In this document: positions 1 to 8,164 of the stretch, one piece after another | How the letters are laid out: each line of letters starts with the position of its first letter | Position numbering within the stretch: position 1 is the stretch's first letter | Origin: Desertivirga arenae | GTDB taxonomy: Bacteria; Bacteroidota; Bacteroidia; Sphingobacteriales; Sphingobacteriaceae | Length of the DNA stretch: 64,000 nucleotides | Direction: 5' to 3' | Assembly: GCF_017355785.1 (NCBI RefSeq) | Contig: NZ_JAFEWE010000020.1 | Span: 1 to 64,000, forward strand | Translations under genes and position numbers: made by a program | The notes under the pieces: model-generated | The model's database searches: none | Told to the model about the DNA's origin: nothing | Seen by the model: the letters and a program-made list of their open reading frames with translations, nothing else

Positions 1-185
1 TTTCGCAATGGTTGTTTTATCGCATGAAAAAGCTACGGCAATTATTGCACGATTATAATGGTTTAATTTTCATAGTAGATGATCACTAATTACTTTAATA
101 CAGTAGACAGTAGTCTCAAAAAAGGATCTAAATATAACTAACGTTCGACCCATGTTTATTGCTTCTAAGGCAGCACAGTAAGGTG

Positions 186-219
186 GTAAGTATCTATGGA
201 TTAATCTATAGATACTTAC
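186..219. repeat. 12-bp perfect inverted repeat
   Basis: The arms GTAAGTATCTAT (186-197) and ATAGATACTTAC (208-219) are perfectly complementary around a 10-base spacer. The hairpin lies just downstream of the MFS gene that ends at 239 on the minus strand, so it could stop that transcript, although no clear U-run follows. A protein-binding or recombination site is the alternative. Bases 1-185 show no gene. Confidence 0.5.
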
Positions 220-238
220 AATTTCAGTAAACTGTGCT

Positions 239-1411
239 TTACAACGAAGTCTTGTCAGGTTGTAGCAATCCCGTTCTTTTCTCCATGTTTTGACGTAAAA
301 CTATCATCGCAAAGGCCAATACACCAAATATAACTGTAATCCAAGGGGTAAACTGCACACCTTTAGAAATAATTATCCATCCTCCCACGGTCGTTCCCAC
401 GGTTACGCCTAAGTTGCCAAATGATGTAGCAAGACTGTTGGCAAACTCCATTGCCTCAGGTGCCGATGAAATCATATAGGTAGATGCATTCAGAAAACTC
501 GGCGAGTACAAAAAACCCCATAAGGCGATTACAATAATTGTAGCAATTGTGTTAGCTCCTGAAAAGTGTAGCAGTATAGGTACTATTACTGTACCTGAAA
601 GAAAAAACGCGGTAGTATATGTTACGTTTTTATTCAGCAATTTTCCTGCTGTCCAGTTAGCAAGTACACCGATAATACCGAAGACAAACAACATATAACT
701 TACCATTGTACTATCCATATTTTTGGCTTTATTTAGGTAGTCAGCAAAGTAACTATACGTGGAAAACCATGCGGAAATCATAAAGAAATTCATTGCGGTG
801 CTAACAATGAATGTTGGTTTGGTCAATATTTTCAACTGGCTTTCATAAGACTTTTTCCCTTTTACAGGCATTGATGGTAACACAGTGTAGATCGCCAGCA
901 ATGCCACAACGCTGATAATTACCTGGACCATAAACGAATATTCCCAAGAAAAAAGACTGCCTATATAAGTAGCGAATGGAATGGTTGTTACCATTGCAAT
1001 GGCAACTCCACTAAATACGATACTCATCAATTCGTTCTCGTTCTGTTTATTGCCCTGCGATATTGCTACCGATAATGCCGTAGCGATATAAACAGGCTGT
1101 AAAAATGCAGGCAATATCCTGACAAACATCAACAGCCAGAAGGGTGGGGAAAATGAAGATACAATTCCTGTAATGAGAAAAATAAAGATAGCCGTCAACA
1201 TTACTTTCCTACGGTCAAAGCCCGATGCCAGTAAAGTCATAAAAGGCCCTGTCAGGGCAATTACTAATGCAAAAGCACTCAATAAATATCCAGCCTTATC
1301 AATGCTTATCTGATAATGTTCTGCTACCTGCGGCAAAATGCCGATGATACCAAATTCCGTTGTAATGACCGCTAAAAACCCCAATGCTCCTATGTATGCG
1401 TATTTTTTCAT
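239..1411 (-). CDS. MFS drug/sugar efflux transporter (DHA1/AraJ-like)
   Basis: This 390-residue protein is a 12-helix major facilitator of the inner membrane, probably an exporter driven by proton exchange. The N-terminus (MKKYAYIGALGFLAVITTEF) is the first helix, and the family hallmark loop after helix 2 reads ASGFDRRKVM (about residues 62-71). Length is normal for the DHA1 group. Its ATG overlaps the TGA of the upstream quinone reductase gene by four bases (ATGA), so the two are translationally coupled. Together with the divergent HxlR regulator this looks like a small stress or drug-response locus. The substrate cannot be read from the sequence. Confidence 0.9.
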   Translation of the reverse strand: MKKYAYIGALGFLAVITTEFGIIGILPQVAEHYQISIDKAGYLLSAFALVIALTGPFMTLLASGFDRRKVMLTAIFIFLITGIVSSFSPPFWLLMFVRILPAFLQPVYIATALSVAISQGNKQNENELMSIVFSGVAIAMVTTIPFATYIGSLFSWEYSFMVQVIISVVALLAIYTVLPSMPVKGKKSYESQLKILTKPTFIVSTAMNFFMISAWFSTYSYFADYLNKAKNMDSTMVSYMLFVFGIIGVLANWTAGKLLNKNVTYTTAFFLSGTVIVPILLHFSGANTIATIIVIALWGFLYSPSFLNASTYMISSAPEAMEFANSLATSFGNLGVTVGTTVGGWIIISKGVQFTPWITVIFGVLAFAMIVLRQNMEKRTGLLQPDKTSL

Positions 1412-1995
1412 TTTTTAAAAGTCCTTTTTAGAAATTCTCTGTATAATTGTATATCTCTATCTAAATCCCCGTTTTTCACAATGTCATAGAAGTGAAAACT
1501 TCCCAAATGTTCCAGCCCGATAAAAGCGTTCATCCGATGGAAGCCGTAAAGGATGCCATGGTCTATGGAAGTCTGACTGAAAAACTCGTTTGGCAGTGTA
1601 AAGGCCGTTTCAGGAGCATTCCAACTGGTTGTAACGACGTATCTGCCTTTTAGAAGTCCTCCTGTTCCGTAATTGATTTGGGGGTTTTCTGAAGATCGGC
1701 CGTCCCCTGTCCATATCCCTTTATTCTTGCCTGCATTCAATACCTCATCTAGGAATTTTTTAAATAGATTCGGAAGTTGCATCCACCATATTGAGGTGTG
1801 GTATAATATAACATCTGCCTGAGTGAATTTCTGAATTTCTATTTCAATGCTGTATGGTTCGTTAATGTCCGTTGCCTGAACGATGGCTTCCGTCTGCTCT
1901 TTGAAAAAGAGGCAAGATTGACTGGCCATTGTTTTATTAAAATATCCTTTTGCTTGGGCATAGACCTGCCCACCATTGATAATAAATATGTTCAT
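1408..1995 (-). CDS. NAD(P)H:quinone oxidoreductase, MdaB-like flavodoxin fold
   Basis: The 195-residue protein starts at ATG 1995 (MNIFIINGGQ). A longer reading frame to 2136 has no family character and crosses the divergent promoter, so I reject that start. MNIFIINGG is the flavodoxin-like first strand that binds flavin phosphate, and the segment HTSIWWMQLPNLFKKFLDEV is typical of the MdaB/NQO family. These cytosolic enzymes reduce quinones by two electrons. The Shine-Dalgarno-like AAGGAATT sits just upstream of the ATG. It is followed by the MFS gene in an ATGA overlap and faces the HxlR gene, an arrangement common for redox-responsive loci. Confidence 0.88.
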   Translation of the reverse strand: MNIFIINGGQVYAQAKGYFNKTMASQSCLFFKEQTEAIVQATDINEPYSIEIEIQKFTQADVILYHTSIWWMQLPNLFKKFLDEVLNAGKNKGIWTGDGRSSENPQINYGTGGLLKGRYVVTTSWNAPETAFTLPNEFFSQTSIDHGILYGFHRMNAFIGLEHLGSFHFYDIVKNGDLDRDIQLYREFLKRTFKK

Positions 1996-2015
1996 ATAAT
2001 TCCTTAATATGGCTA

Positions 2016-2043
2016 CAAAACTATTCAGTAATGAATAAATTTG
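2016..2043. promoter_or_regulatory. candidate divergent promoter region (mdaB-like / hxlR)
   Basis: On the plus strand TAAATTTG (2036-2043) matches the Bacteroidota -7 consensus TAnnTTTG and would give a leader of about 35 bases before the HxlR ATG. On the minus strand TAGTTTTG (2023-2016) matches the same consensus and would start about 15 bases before the reductase ATG. I do not see good -33 TTTG boxes for either, so both are only candidates. Confidence 0.35.
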
Positions 2044-2086
2044 CAGGTAAACAGCTATTTGTATGGTACTAACAAATTTGTAAGTT

Positions 2087-2455
2087 ATGGGAAAAAGAAA
2101 AGAAAACTCAACCAATCTGCACAACGAGAAAGCCATCGTAGGAAGGTGTGATTTGACCTATGCAGTATGTATGATTGGCGGAAGATGGAAATTATTGATA
2201 TTGTGTAAACTTGAAAATGGGAAACTACGCTTTAGTGAGCTTCGTGACAAGATTAACGGCATTACAGAACGAATGCTTACGCTACAGCTAAGAGAACTTG
2301 AGAAGGAAGGTTTGGTAAAGCGTACCGTATATGCGGAAGTACCTCCCAGAGTAGATTATGAGTTAACCAAAATCGCCACGGAATTGCTGCCTATTTGGGG
2401 GCAATTGAGTAACTGGGGAGCGAAGCATAGGAAATTCATGAAAAACCAACTCTAA
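2087..2455 (+). CDS. HxlR-family winged-helix transcriptional regulator
   Basis: This 122-residue DNA-binding protein has the HxlR signature: C at residue 19 within VGRCDLTYAVCMIGGRWKLLIL, then the helix-turn-helix region LRFSELRDKINGITERMLTLQL and the wing VKRTVYAEVPPRVDYELT. HxlR proteins are dimeric repressors or activators that usually sense electrophiles or quinones through the N-terminal Cys and control a neighbouring oxidoreductase. Here the divergent reductase-MFS operon is the obvious target. The ATG at 2087 is preceded by no strong ribosome-binding site. Confidence 0.93.
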   Translation: MGKRKENSTNLHNEKAIVGRCDLTYAVCMIGGRWKLLILCKLENGKLRFSELRDKINGITERMLTLQLRELEKEGLVKRTVYAEVPPRVDYELTKIATELLPIWGQLSNWGAKHRKFMKNQL

Positions 2456-2516
2456 AGTAAAAGTCACTTATATTTCAACAGAAAAATTTGATAAATACTT
2501 TAAGCTAGGTATTTCT

Positions 2517-2693
2517 ATGGATTTCTTTGACTTGATTCAAGAAGATCGCTACTCACAAATCGATGACGAGTATACTGTCGAAGATTTTGAATTAAGTGAA
2601 GACCAAATCGAACTAATAAATTTAACATACGGTTTGAAGATTCAGCCGGAAGATCTCTTAGTCGACATTTTCGAACAAATAAACAAAGGCTGA
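2517..2693 (+). CDS. small acidic hypothetical protein, possibly 5'-truncated
   Basis: The frame from ATG 2517 encodes 58 residues (MDFFDLIQEDRYSQIDDEYT...), very acidic and rich in helix formers. The same frame stays open upstream to about 2442 with plausible protein sequence (KVTYISTEKFDKYFKLGIS) but has no start codon there. It may therefore be the 3' part of a decayed gene abutting hxlR. I do not recognise a family. Confidence 0.4.
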   Translation: MDFFDLIQEDRYSQIDDEYTVEDFELSEDQIELINLTYGLKIQPEDLLVDIFEQINKG

Positions 2694-2982
2694 ATTTTAT
2701 ACATTGGGTAGTAGAGCCTGAATAGAAAAGCGAACAGGCCCACAAGAAGCTTCACCCGTGTCTCACAAAACGATTACATTCTGGAACAGTAGGTCGGCGT
2801 ACATCAGATTCTTGGTTTACAATAACCATAGGATTTAAAATTAGGATCCGGAGAACAATCATGGAAATGATCAAGGGGCTGTCATCCTTAAAGAACTTTA
2901 CGAAAAGACTTGCAAGTTTGATAATTCTCAGGAATAAGCCAGGAAGAAGTAAGGTTAGATTGAAGGTTGTAAACGAAGCTAG

Positions 2983-3189
2983 TTACTTTCCTAGGGATTT
3001 AAGAAAGCTAGCCACCTCTTCATCTGAAGCTATTTCATCATTAGATGAAGCGTAAAGAGCTCTTACCATTGCTCCATCCTCTTCTTCTTCAGTAATATCT
3101 AGAACAGTTATACTACCACCAAGATCTTGGATAACCTTGGTTAGGTATGCTTCATGTTCCGGACTTATATTATCTAGTAATAATCTCAT
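2983..3189 (-). CDS. putative type II antitoxin (small acidic protein)
   Basis: The 68-residue product MRLLLDNISPEHEAYLTKVI... is strongly acidic (ITEEEEDG; SSNDEIASDEEVASF) and lies 57 bases downstream of a RelE/ParE-type toxin gene in the same direction. Size, charge and position argue for the cognate antitoxin. It has no obvious helix-turn-helix or ribbon-helix-helix, so DNA binding and autoregulation are not supported. The toxin-before-antitoxin order is the reverse of most type II modules but is seen in HigBA-type systems. A plus-strand open frame over 2861-3055 is a shadow. Confidence 0.65.
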   Translation of the reverse strand: MRLLLDNISPEHEAYLTKVIQDLGGSITVLDITEEEEDGAMVRALYASSNDEIASDEEVASFLKSLGK

Positions 3190-3246
3190 TGAACGCTAGT
3201 TGCTACAAAATTACAACAATTAAACGCTAATATATCAATTCTAGTT

Positions 3247-3522
3247 TCATTTACTAGGAGGAAATGTATCATAGACTAGTCTTCTATGGCCAACTATTCT
3301 AAATGATATAACATTTCCTTCTAGCGATTCAATGCCTATCCTGTAATCTCCTAGTCTTATTCTATAGAATACTCCTTTTGCTTTTAGTCTCTTTACACCC
3401 TTTATGTTATCTAGGCTATTTGCCTCTGTTATATCTTTAATTATATCTGCCACATCTTTCTGAACAGCCACCGGTAGCTTTCCCGCCTGTTTAATAAAGT
3501 TTTTTGTTATCTGTATCTCCAT
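3247..3522 (-). CDS. RelE/ParE-superfamily toxin
   Basis: The 91-residue basic protein has the RelE fold signature: N-terminal MEIQITKNFIKQAGKLP, the central helix region, and the strand segment GVFYRIRLGDYRIGI followed by RIVGHRRLVYDTFP. Members are ribosome-dependent mRNA nucleases (RelE) or gyrase poisons (ParE). The Y-R-I-R and D-Y-R-I-G pattern is closest to the RelE group, and H79/R80/R81 near the C-terminus are candidate catalytic basic residues. It is probably transcribed with the small acidic gene after it. On a plasmid backbone it would act in post-segregational killing. Confidence 0.85.
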   Translation of the reverse strand: MEIQITKNFIKQAGKLPVAVQKDVADIIKDITEANSLDNIKGVKRLKAKGVFYRIRLGDYRIGIESLEGNVISFRIVGHRRLVYDTFPPSK

Positions 3523-3864
3523 AGTGCCTATGCAGTGATTGTTATCTTTCTTGTTATTACAAATTTCGTCATTTAATCAATGCGTTTTTTGCGCCCCTGA
3601 CGAAGCTTAGCTCATAGCAAATCTTAAAAAATCTCTCGTCTAATAAAAGACATCACTTTTTTCACGCTTGTGAACCTTTTGTAAGTAAATATGCAGTGAC
3701 CTATTTTGTTGCACTTACAATACTAAGAAACCTCATTTACTTCATAACCGACAACACGTTTAGCCGTCAAGTTAAGTTGGCTTTGCCTCTTGTATCAAAA
3801 CCTTTTCAACTGACTTTATGCTAGTATATATAAGCCGGATTTACCTGGGTGAATTTCCCAACTG

Positions 3865-3890
3865 TTACTTGTCTACTAATGGACAAGTAA
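3865..3890. repeat. 9-bp inverted repeat
   Basis: TTACTTGTC (3865-3873) and GACAAGTAA (3882-3890) form a perfect hairpin with an 8-base loop. No poly-U follows on either strand, so it is more likely a protein-binding site or a structured RNA element than a simple terminator. Confidence 0.4.
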
Positions 3891-4068
3891 ATTCCTCGAG
3901 AAATAAAATAGAGAGATAAACAGGGATTTTTACCAGAGCTTCCAATAAGTTGAAAAAATTCGATAATGTTGCCCTTATACCATGTAAAAGCTTTGCCTTA
4001 ACAGGGCTGCCTTTATTATTTCTCGAATAGCTACATAAATGAGCTTTTACAAATTAACATAAATACAT

Positions 4069-4123
4069 ATTTACATATATCTAGCGATTTGCATTTACAT
4101 ATTCACAATATGCATTTACATAT
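4069..4123. repeat. phased ATTTACATAT direct repeats
   Basis: The ten-base unit ATTTACATAT occurs at 4069-4078, 4093-4102 and 4114-4123. The last two copies extend to GCATTTACATAT and are exactly 21 bases apart, two turns of the helix. Related TTACATAATTATG motifs flank the ParA cassette. These could be operator or iteron sites belonging to the plasmid backbone. Confidence 0.45.
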
Positions 4124-4504
4124 AATTAATTTTAGTACTCCTTTTGTATCCTGTGTGGAACAGCCTTAATAATTGTCCATCTCTAAGGGATTCATTGGGA
4201 ATATTGATACAACCAGCATTTCTGTTTGATGATATGAAAAGCGGTTAATAAGACTTATATTTATACAAGGAGATACAACGGGGGCCAATAATAACAGTTA
4301 TCAAAAGCGTCCAGACCTGGAGAGCTTCAAAAAAAAGTTGAAAGTAGGGTGCCTGTGGAAGTAGGATTAAATCTTATTGGTCCAATTTTGGAAAGTAGTA
4401 TTGTGAATAAACGATGGGTAGCTGGACGCTTATCGGAGGATTATTTTGAATATTCAGGGTATGGAAAGGTTAAATTTTCATGTCTTGAAGAATTAAGTGA
4501 AAAC

Positions 4505-4798
4505 ATGAAAAGAGGAATAAAACAAGGCTCGCATCCTGGTGAGATATTGAAAGAAGAGGTAATTCGTGCTCGTGGTTTAACAATTAAAAGGGCAGCTGAG
4601 CTTTTGACCCTCCCCTCCCCTACCCTGTCTAAGATATTGAACGGAAAGTCTGCCATCACCCCTATTGTTGCTATTAAAATTGCAAAGGTATTTGGAGGAA
4701 ATCCAGATTTATGGGTTCGACTCCAAAGAACATACGATCTCCGTCAAGCGCAGGTAGAATTTGAACAAAAGCCAGTTGATCTAAGGCCAATAAAATAA
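4505..4798 (+). CDS. higA: HigA-family addiction module antitoxin (orphan)
   Basis: From ATG 4505 the 97-residue product reads MKRGIKQGSHPGEILKEEVI... with the typical HigA opening HPGEILKEE. The XRE-type helix-turn-helix RAAELLTLPSPTLSKILNGK follows, then the KIAKVFGGNPDLWVRLQRTYDL signature. HigA binds its operator and neutralises the HigB ribonuclease. No HigB gene (normally immediately upstream, about 92 residues) can be read here, so it is an orphan antitoxin or a solitary regulator. A GTG at 4349 would add 52 residues; I prefer the ATG because the family begins there. Confidence 0.82.
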   Translation: MKRGIKQGSHPGEILKEEVIRARGLTIKRAAELLTLPSPTLSKILNGKSAITPIVAIKIAKVFGGNPDLWVRLQRTYDLRQAQVEFEQKPVDLRPIK

Positions 4799-5072
4799 GG
4801 CCTTCCAAGACAAGTAATTTTTGTTAAAGAGTATTGATTCTACTGCTAAATATTCTTTTGTAAATATGTATTTATAGATTATTTTAAATCTATAATTCTT
4901 TATTTCTGTAGTTTCGTTAAGTTTTAAAAGCCCTTACCTTCTCTTATTCTTACTCTACTACCGGTCCCCCTAATCAACAAATTCCATGTTCAAGAATTGT
5001 ACAACCAGGATAACGGATAGGTACTCTGAGATAGCAGCATTGATTTGATTTGGTCCCCAGGATGGATTCTAC

Positions 5073-5295
5073 AAAAAACAGGTTTTATACGTCAGAGGTG
5101 CTTTTAGAGAAGTTCAGCTTTTTTGACTGTAATTAAACGTTTGGGATCTCCCTTTATAGTAAAACATCGTCCTATATTGCTTTTTACGGAACTTTATCCA
5201 TAATAATTCACGAGGACACTGCTTAGTTTATTGCAAAAAACAGGTTTTATAAGTGCTTTTATACTTTTAGGTTGAATCAAAAAACAGGTTTTATA
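5073..5295. repeat. iterons downstream of rep (three direct copies)
   Basis: The 17-base unit AAAAAACAGGTTTTATA occurs at 5073-5089, 5235-5251 and 5279-5295 in the same orientation, each followed by C or A and then GT. The last copy ends just before the rep stop codon. They belong to the same family as the array upstream of rep and are likely initiator binding sites. The stretch from 4799 to 5072 shows nothing else. Confidence 0.75.
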
Positions 5296-5297
5296 CG

Positions 5298-6215
5298 TCA
5301 AATTCCCATTGTCGTTCTGAAGTACCCCGCCGGATTGGAAAGGTTTGCCTTTCTCAAAGCAATATCATACAGGGCTTTTAAAGCCTTTTTACGTAATTCC
5401 GGGCTTTCAAGGACCTTGTTGATGAGTTTGTTGTCCATAATGCCAATTGAATACATCCTGTTCTTTAAGGACGCAGCTTCCCTGTCTCCTTCGGATACCT
5501 CAAAAGGTATCACTGTTTGAAATTGAGGTACATACTTAATGGTAAAATTGATCTTATAGATACTTTTACCCTTTTTCTCGGTTTCATAGCTCACCCTGAT
5601 ATCAGAGGTCTCATTGATTTGCTTTATAGATGGCTCTAGAACGTTATCCTTGAATTGTCCCCACTGTTTATACTGTTCCGGTAACTTGCCCTTTGGATCC
5701 TTCAAGTTTAATCTGAATTTCAGTTGCTCTAGCTCATATGATAGGTAACCTATGTCTTTCCAGCGGGAAAATTGAACATACAGCCATTTAGCATATTTAG
5801 ATGTCATCGAAAGAACGCAAAAGAGCTGAAAGCTTGTAAAGTTATTTTTCAAGTCTACCAGATAAGGTTTTAACTCCTCAGCAATAGTGAGTTGTATTCT
5901 ACCCTGCCCTTTGATATATTTAGCGCTGGACATCAGTGCTACTTGTAATAAACCGTCCTCCTCCTCAATTTCGAAGACTTTACCAATTAAACCAGAGGTT
6001 GCATCTCGCAACTGCTGATAATTCCATTGCCTTCCTGTTAAATCTTCAATCTCCTTTACACTTATTTCATATTTACTGTTATCACCTGGCTTTAGTCTGC
6101 TTAGAAGCATAAAATAGATATCTAATTGAACTGCGGAAAGCTCATGTCTTGCGTTAGTTATAACATTATGCTGTCGAATCTGAACAGAATTCTCTTTTTT
6201 TGTGATAACTTCCAT
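5298..6215 (-). CDS. plasmid replication initiator (Rep_3 / RepB-type)
   Basis: The 305-residue protein opens IRQHNVITNARHELSAVQLDIYFMLLSRL, the hallmark of Rep_3 initiators, and continues with two winged-helix domains (about residues 10-125 and 126-240). The second carries FTSFQLFCVLSMTSKYAKWLYVQFSRW and the KFRLNLKDPKGKLPEQYKQWGQFK segment. These proteins bind iterons as monomers to melt the origin and as dimers to repress their own promoter. Iterons lie on both sides, with a phased array directly upstream of the start. This marks a plasmid or an integrated plasmid. Length is normal and the frame is intact. Confidence 0.93.
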   Translation of the reverse strand: MEVITKKENSVQIRQHNVITNARHELSAVQLDIYFMLLSRLKPGDNSKYEISVKEIEDLTGRQWNYQQLRDATSGLIGKVFEIEEEDGLLQVALMSSAKYIKGQGRIQLTIAEELKPYLVDLKNNFTSFQLFCVLSMTSKYAKWLYVQFSRWKDIGYLSYELEQLKFRLNLKDPKGKLPEQYKQWGQFKDNVLEPSIKQINETSDIRVSYETEKKGKSIYKINFTIKYVPQFQTVIPFEVSEGDREAASLKNRMYSIGIMDNKLINKVLESPELRKKALKALYDIALRKANLSNPAGYFRTTMGI

Positions 6216-6228
6216 AACTTAAAGGTAG

Positions 6229-6383
6229 AAAAAACAGGTTAAATAAACAGTATTTTTTTTCAATCTGTTTTTTAGCTTATAATATCTGTTAGATTTTCTT
6301 ATAAAACCTGTTTTTAAGCTTATGAAAACTGTCAGATAACGTATGAAACCTGTTTTTTAACTTATGAAACCTGTTTCGATATT
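6229..6383. repeat. phased iteron array upstream of rep (probable origin)
   Basis: Four 21-base direct repeats begin at 6300, 6321, 6342 and 6363 (consensus TATGAAACCTGTTTTTTAAC), and two degenerate copies begin at 6257 and 6278, giving a 21-22-base period for six units. A single copy in the opposite orientation (AAAAAACAGGTTAAATA) lies at 6229-6245, adjacent to the rep ATG. The motif is the reverse complement of the copies at 5073-5295. Spacing of two helical turns is typical of initiator-binding iterons, and position suggests both origin function and rep autoregulation. Confidence 0.8.
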
Positions 6384-6565
6384 CTTGTAGTTTATTGAAA
6401 TACAGATAGATACGAAAACCTCAAATAATACAAATACTGTAAATATTCACAATTTGTGTTCTCCCTCCCACTAAAAGGCTTTTAGGAAAAAAAATTATAC
6501 AGCAATAAAGTAAATCATCAAAAAGGGAGGGGAAAACTTATTATTGATTTAGCATTGGGCCCCGC

Positions 6566-6821
6566 AAAAAACAGGTTTTATAAGTGAGACCAGTAAAATT
6601 TGTTCTGGTACATATTTACATAAATCTATAACTAGTATTTTCTCCACTCAAACCACTTCCTTTATTTCAAAAATTTAACTTTTACGAAAAATTTTTTCTT
6701 TAAATACTTTTTAAAATTCACGATACTTACCGGTGGCTGAAAGTTTATCCTAATTTGAAGTTTTCTAATTAACAATATACCAACCTGGAATTTATTTAAA
6801 ATATAAAAAACAGGTTTTATA
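6566..6821. repeat. two isolated iterons between rep and parA
   Basis: AAAAAACAGGTTTTATA occurs at 6566-6582 and 6805-6821, with AT-rich sequence between and around them. An AT-rich stretch next to iterons is what a DNA-unwinding element would look like, but there is no direct proof. Confidence 0.65.
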
Positions 6822-6858
6822 ACTGAAGAATAAAGGTAGAGAACTTTTAAATCGTAGC

Positions 6859-6872
6859 TACATAATTATGTA
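6859..6872. promoter_or_regulatory. 14-bp palindrome upstream of parA (candidate operator or centromere site)
   Basis: TACATAATTATGTA is a perfect palindrome 28 bases before the parA ATG. An identical palindrome lies after the ribbon-helix-helix gene (7809-7822). Ribbon-helix-helix partners of ParA bind such short sites both to repress the par promoter and as the partition site. Confidence 0.55.
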
Positions 6873-6900
6873 AATGCATATTTCTATTGTATGTTTGTTT

Positions 6901-7500
6901 ATGGCAAAAATTATCACCATCGCTCATCAAAAGGGAGGAGTAGGAAAAAGTACATTAGCCTATAATTTAGCTACATGTTTCCAAGAACAGTTACGAGTTG
7001 CTCTTGTGGATATAGACTTGCAGGGTAGCATTTCAGATTTAAGAACTACCAATCCTTCTTTGGACATCATTAGCGACGAAGATTTTGATAAGATCAAGTC
7101 TTTGAATTATGACTTAATAATAATCGACACGCCGCCATATTTATCCAACAGACTTCCAGATCTCTTTCACATATCCGATTATATTCTTATCCCTACCAAA
7201 GCAGGATTTTTCGATGTAATGGCTATCCGATCTACATTGCATTTAGTTAAAGAAGCGATGAAAAAAAATACTGATCTAAAGTCAGGTATTGTTTTAAATA
7301 TGATTAAGCATCGCTCCGGTATCACTGAAGAGGTCAAATCATTACTTAATTCATTTGATGCTGTCCTATTGAACACACTTATCCACGATAGGGTAAGTTT
7401 TGCCCGATCTCCGATAACAGGTGGTGTTTTACTTGGAGAAGACGAAAAGGCCAAAGAGGAAATTTATTCCCTTGCTGAAGAAATAGTAAATACTCTGTAA
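6901..7500 (+). CDS. parA: ParA-family partition ATPase
   Basis: The 199-residue product starts MAKIITIAHQKGGVGKSTLA with the deviant Walker A motif KGGVGKST (residues 10-17). Walker A' VALVDIDLQGS and Walker B DLIIIDTPPYLS follow. It is a small P-loop ATPase without the N-terminal HTH, like the ParA/ParF group that partitions plasmids with a small DNA-binding partner. I chose ATG 6901 because family members begin there; an upstream ATG at 6874 adds nine non-conserved residues. The next gene, 41 bases on, encodes the likely partner. It lies divergent to rep across iterons, so it is part of the plasmid maintenance module. Confidence 0.9.
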   Translation: MAKIITIAHQKGGVGKSTLAYNLATCFQEQLRVALVDIDLQGSISDLRTTNPSLDIISDEDFDKIKSLNYDLIIIDTPPYLSNRLPDLFHISDYILIPTKAGFFDVMAIRSTLHLVKEAMKKNTDLKSGIVLNMIKHRSGITEEVKSLLNSFDAVLLNTLIHDRVSFARSPITGGVLLGEDEKAKEEIYSLAEEIVNTL

Positions 7501-7541
7501 TTCTTTATTTATGTATTTATGTAATTTTGTATATTTGTATT

Positions 7542-7784
7542 ATGTCAAGTTATAAGAATAAGCTCGATAGCCTTGCTAATAAGCTGAAATCAGAAGATGT
7601 AAAGATACCTATACAAGAGGTATCTCCTGTAAAAACCTCTGGTGTTGCAAAGAAAGAAGAAGAGGCTCAACTCAATGTTTGGATACCGAAGTCTTTATTA
7701 AAGAAAGTGAAAGGATACGCATTAGAAGAAGAATTATCACTGAAAGAAATCACCATAAAGGCCCTGGAGGAATTTCTCAAGTAA
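7542..7784 (+). CDS. small ribbon-helix-helix partition partner (ParB/ParG-like)
   Basis: The 80-residue product starts at ATG 7542 (MSSYKNKLDSLANKL). The N-terminal half is basic and probably flexible. The C-terminal half AQLNVWIPKSLLKKVKGYALEEELSLKEITIKALEEFL is a ribbon-helix-helix: strand QLNVWIP, then two helices. Size and position after parA fit a ParG-like centromere-binding protein that contacts ParA through its tail. The upstream alternative start (TTG 7527) is unlikely. Identical palindromes on both sides of the pair are candidate binding sites. Confidence 0.75.
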   Translation: MSSYKNKLDSLANKLKSEDVKIPIQEVSPVKTSGVAKKEEEAQLNVWIPKSLLKKVKGYALEEELSLKEITIKALEEFLK

Positions 7785-7808
7785 GAGTAGTTCCCCTTTT
7801 TATGTATT

Positions 7809-7822
7809 TACATAATTATGTA
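7809..7822. promoter_or_regulatory. 14-bp palindrome after the par cassette
   Basis: TACATAATTATGTA repeats the palindrome found before parA. Together the two bracket the par genes, as centromere or operator sites would. Confidence 0.5.
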
Positions 7823-7920
7823 AGTTCTATTTAATACGGAAATGGAAGGAAGCAAATTAGCTCAAAACTTAAATCTGCTCAACTGCAGTAATCAAACTGA
7901 TTATCTACAAGTCCAGCGCT

Positions 7921-7937
7921 TATAAAACCTGTTTTTA
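7921..7937. repeat. distal iteron, inverted orientation
   Basis: TATAAAACCTGTTTTTA is the reverse-orientation form of the iteron. A weaker half copy (ATAAAACCTG) lies near 8449. This shows the iteron family extends about 1.7 kb past rep, into the region between par and mob. Confidence 0.6.
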
Positions 7938-8164
7938 AAATCCTTACCTATCATCTTGATCTGTGGCATCTGAAGATTATTGGGGTAGGGTAGGGGATTA
8001 ACTCTATAATATTTGCTTATCATCCTTTTCAACTTAATAGTATTGTTAGTTGAACGATATTACAATATAGACGAATTTTATACAGCCCGTTAAGACAAAG
8101 CTATCTAAGAAACATTGGATCCTTTTCTTTTTATATTATTATATATAAAAAACGCTGTTAATAA

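Larger units (their letters stand above)
3523..4504. other. AT-rich intergenic stretch with repeats
   Basis: I see no convincing gene here. It holds a 9-bp hairpin at 3865-3890 and a cluster of ATTTACATAT motifs at 4069-4123. An open frame entering the HigA gene from a GTG at 4349 adds 52 residues without family resemblance and is noted under that gene. Confidence 0.5.

Noticed and set aside
2861-3055. Plus-strand open frame
   Set aside because: It overlaps the better supported antitoxin gene on the other strand and has no protein character.
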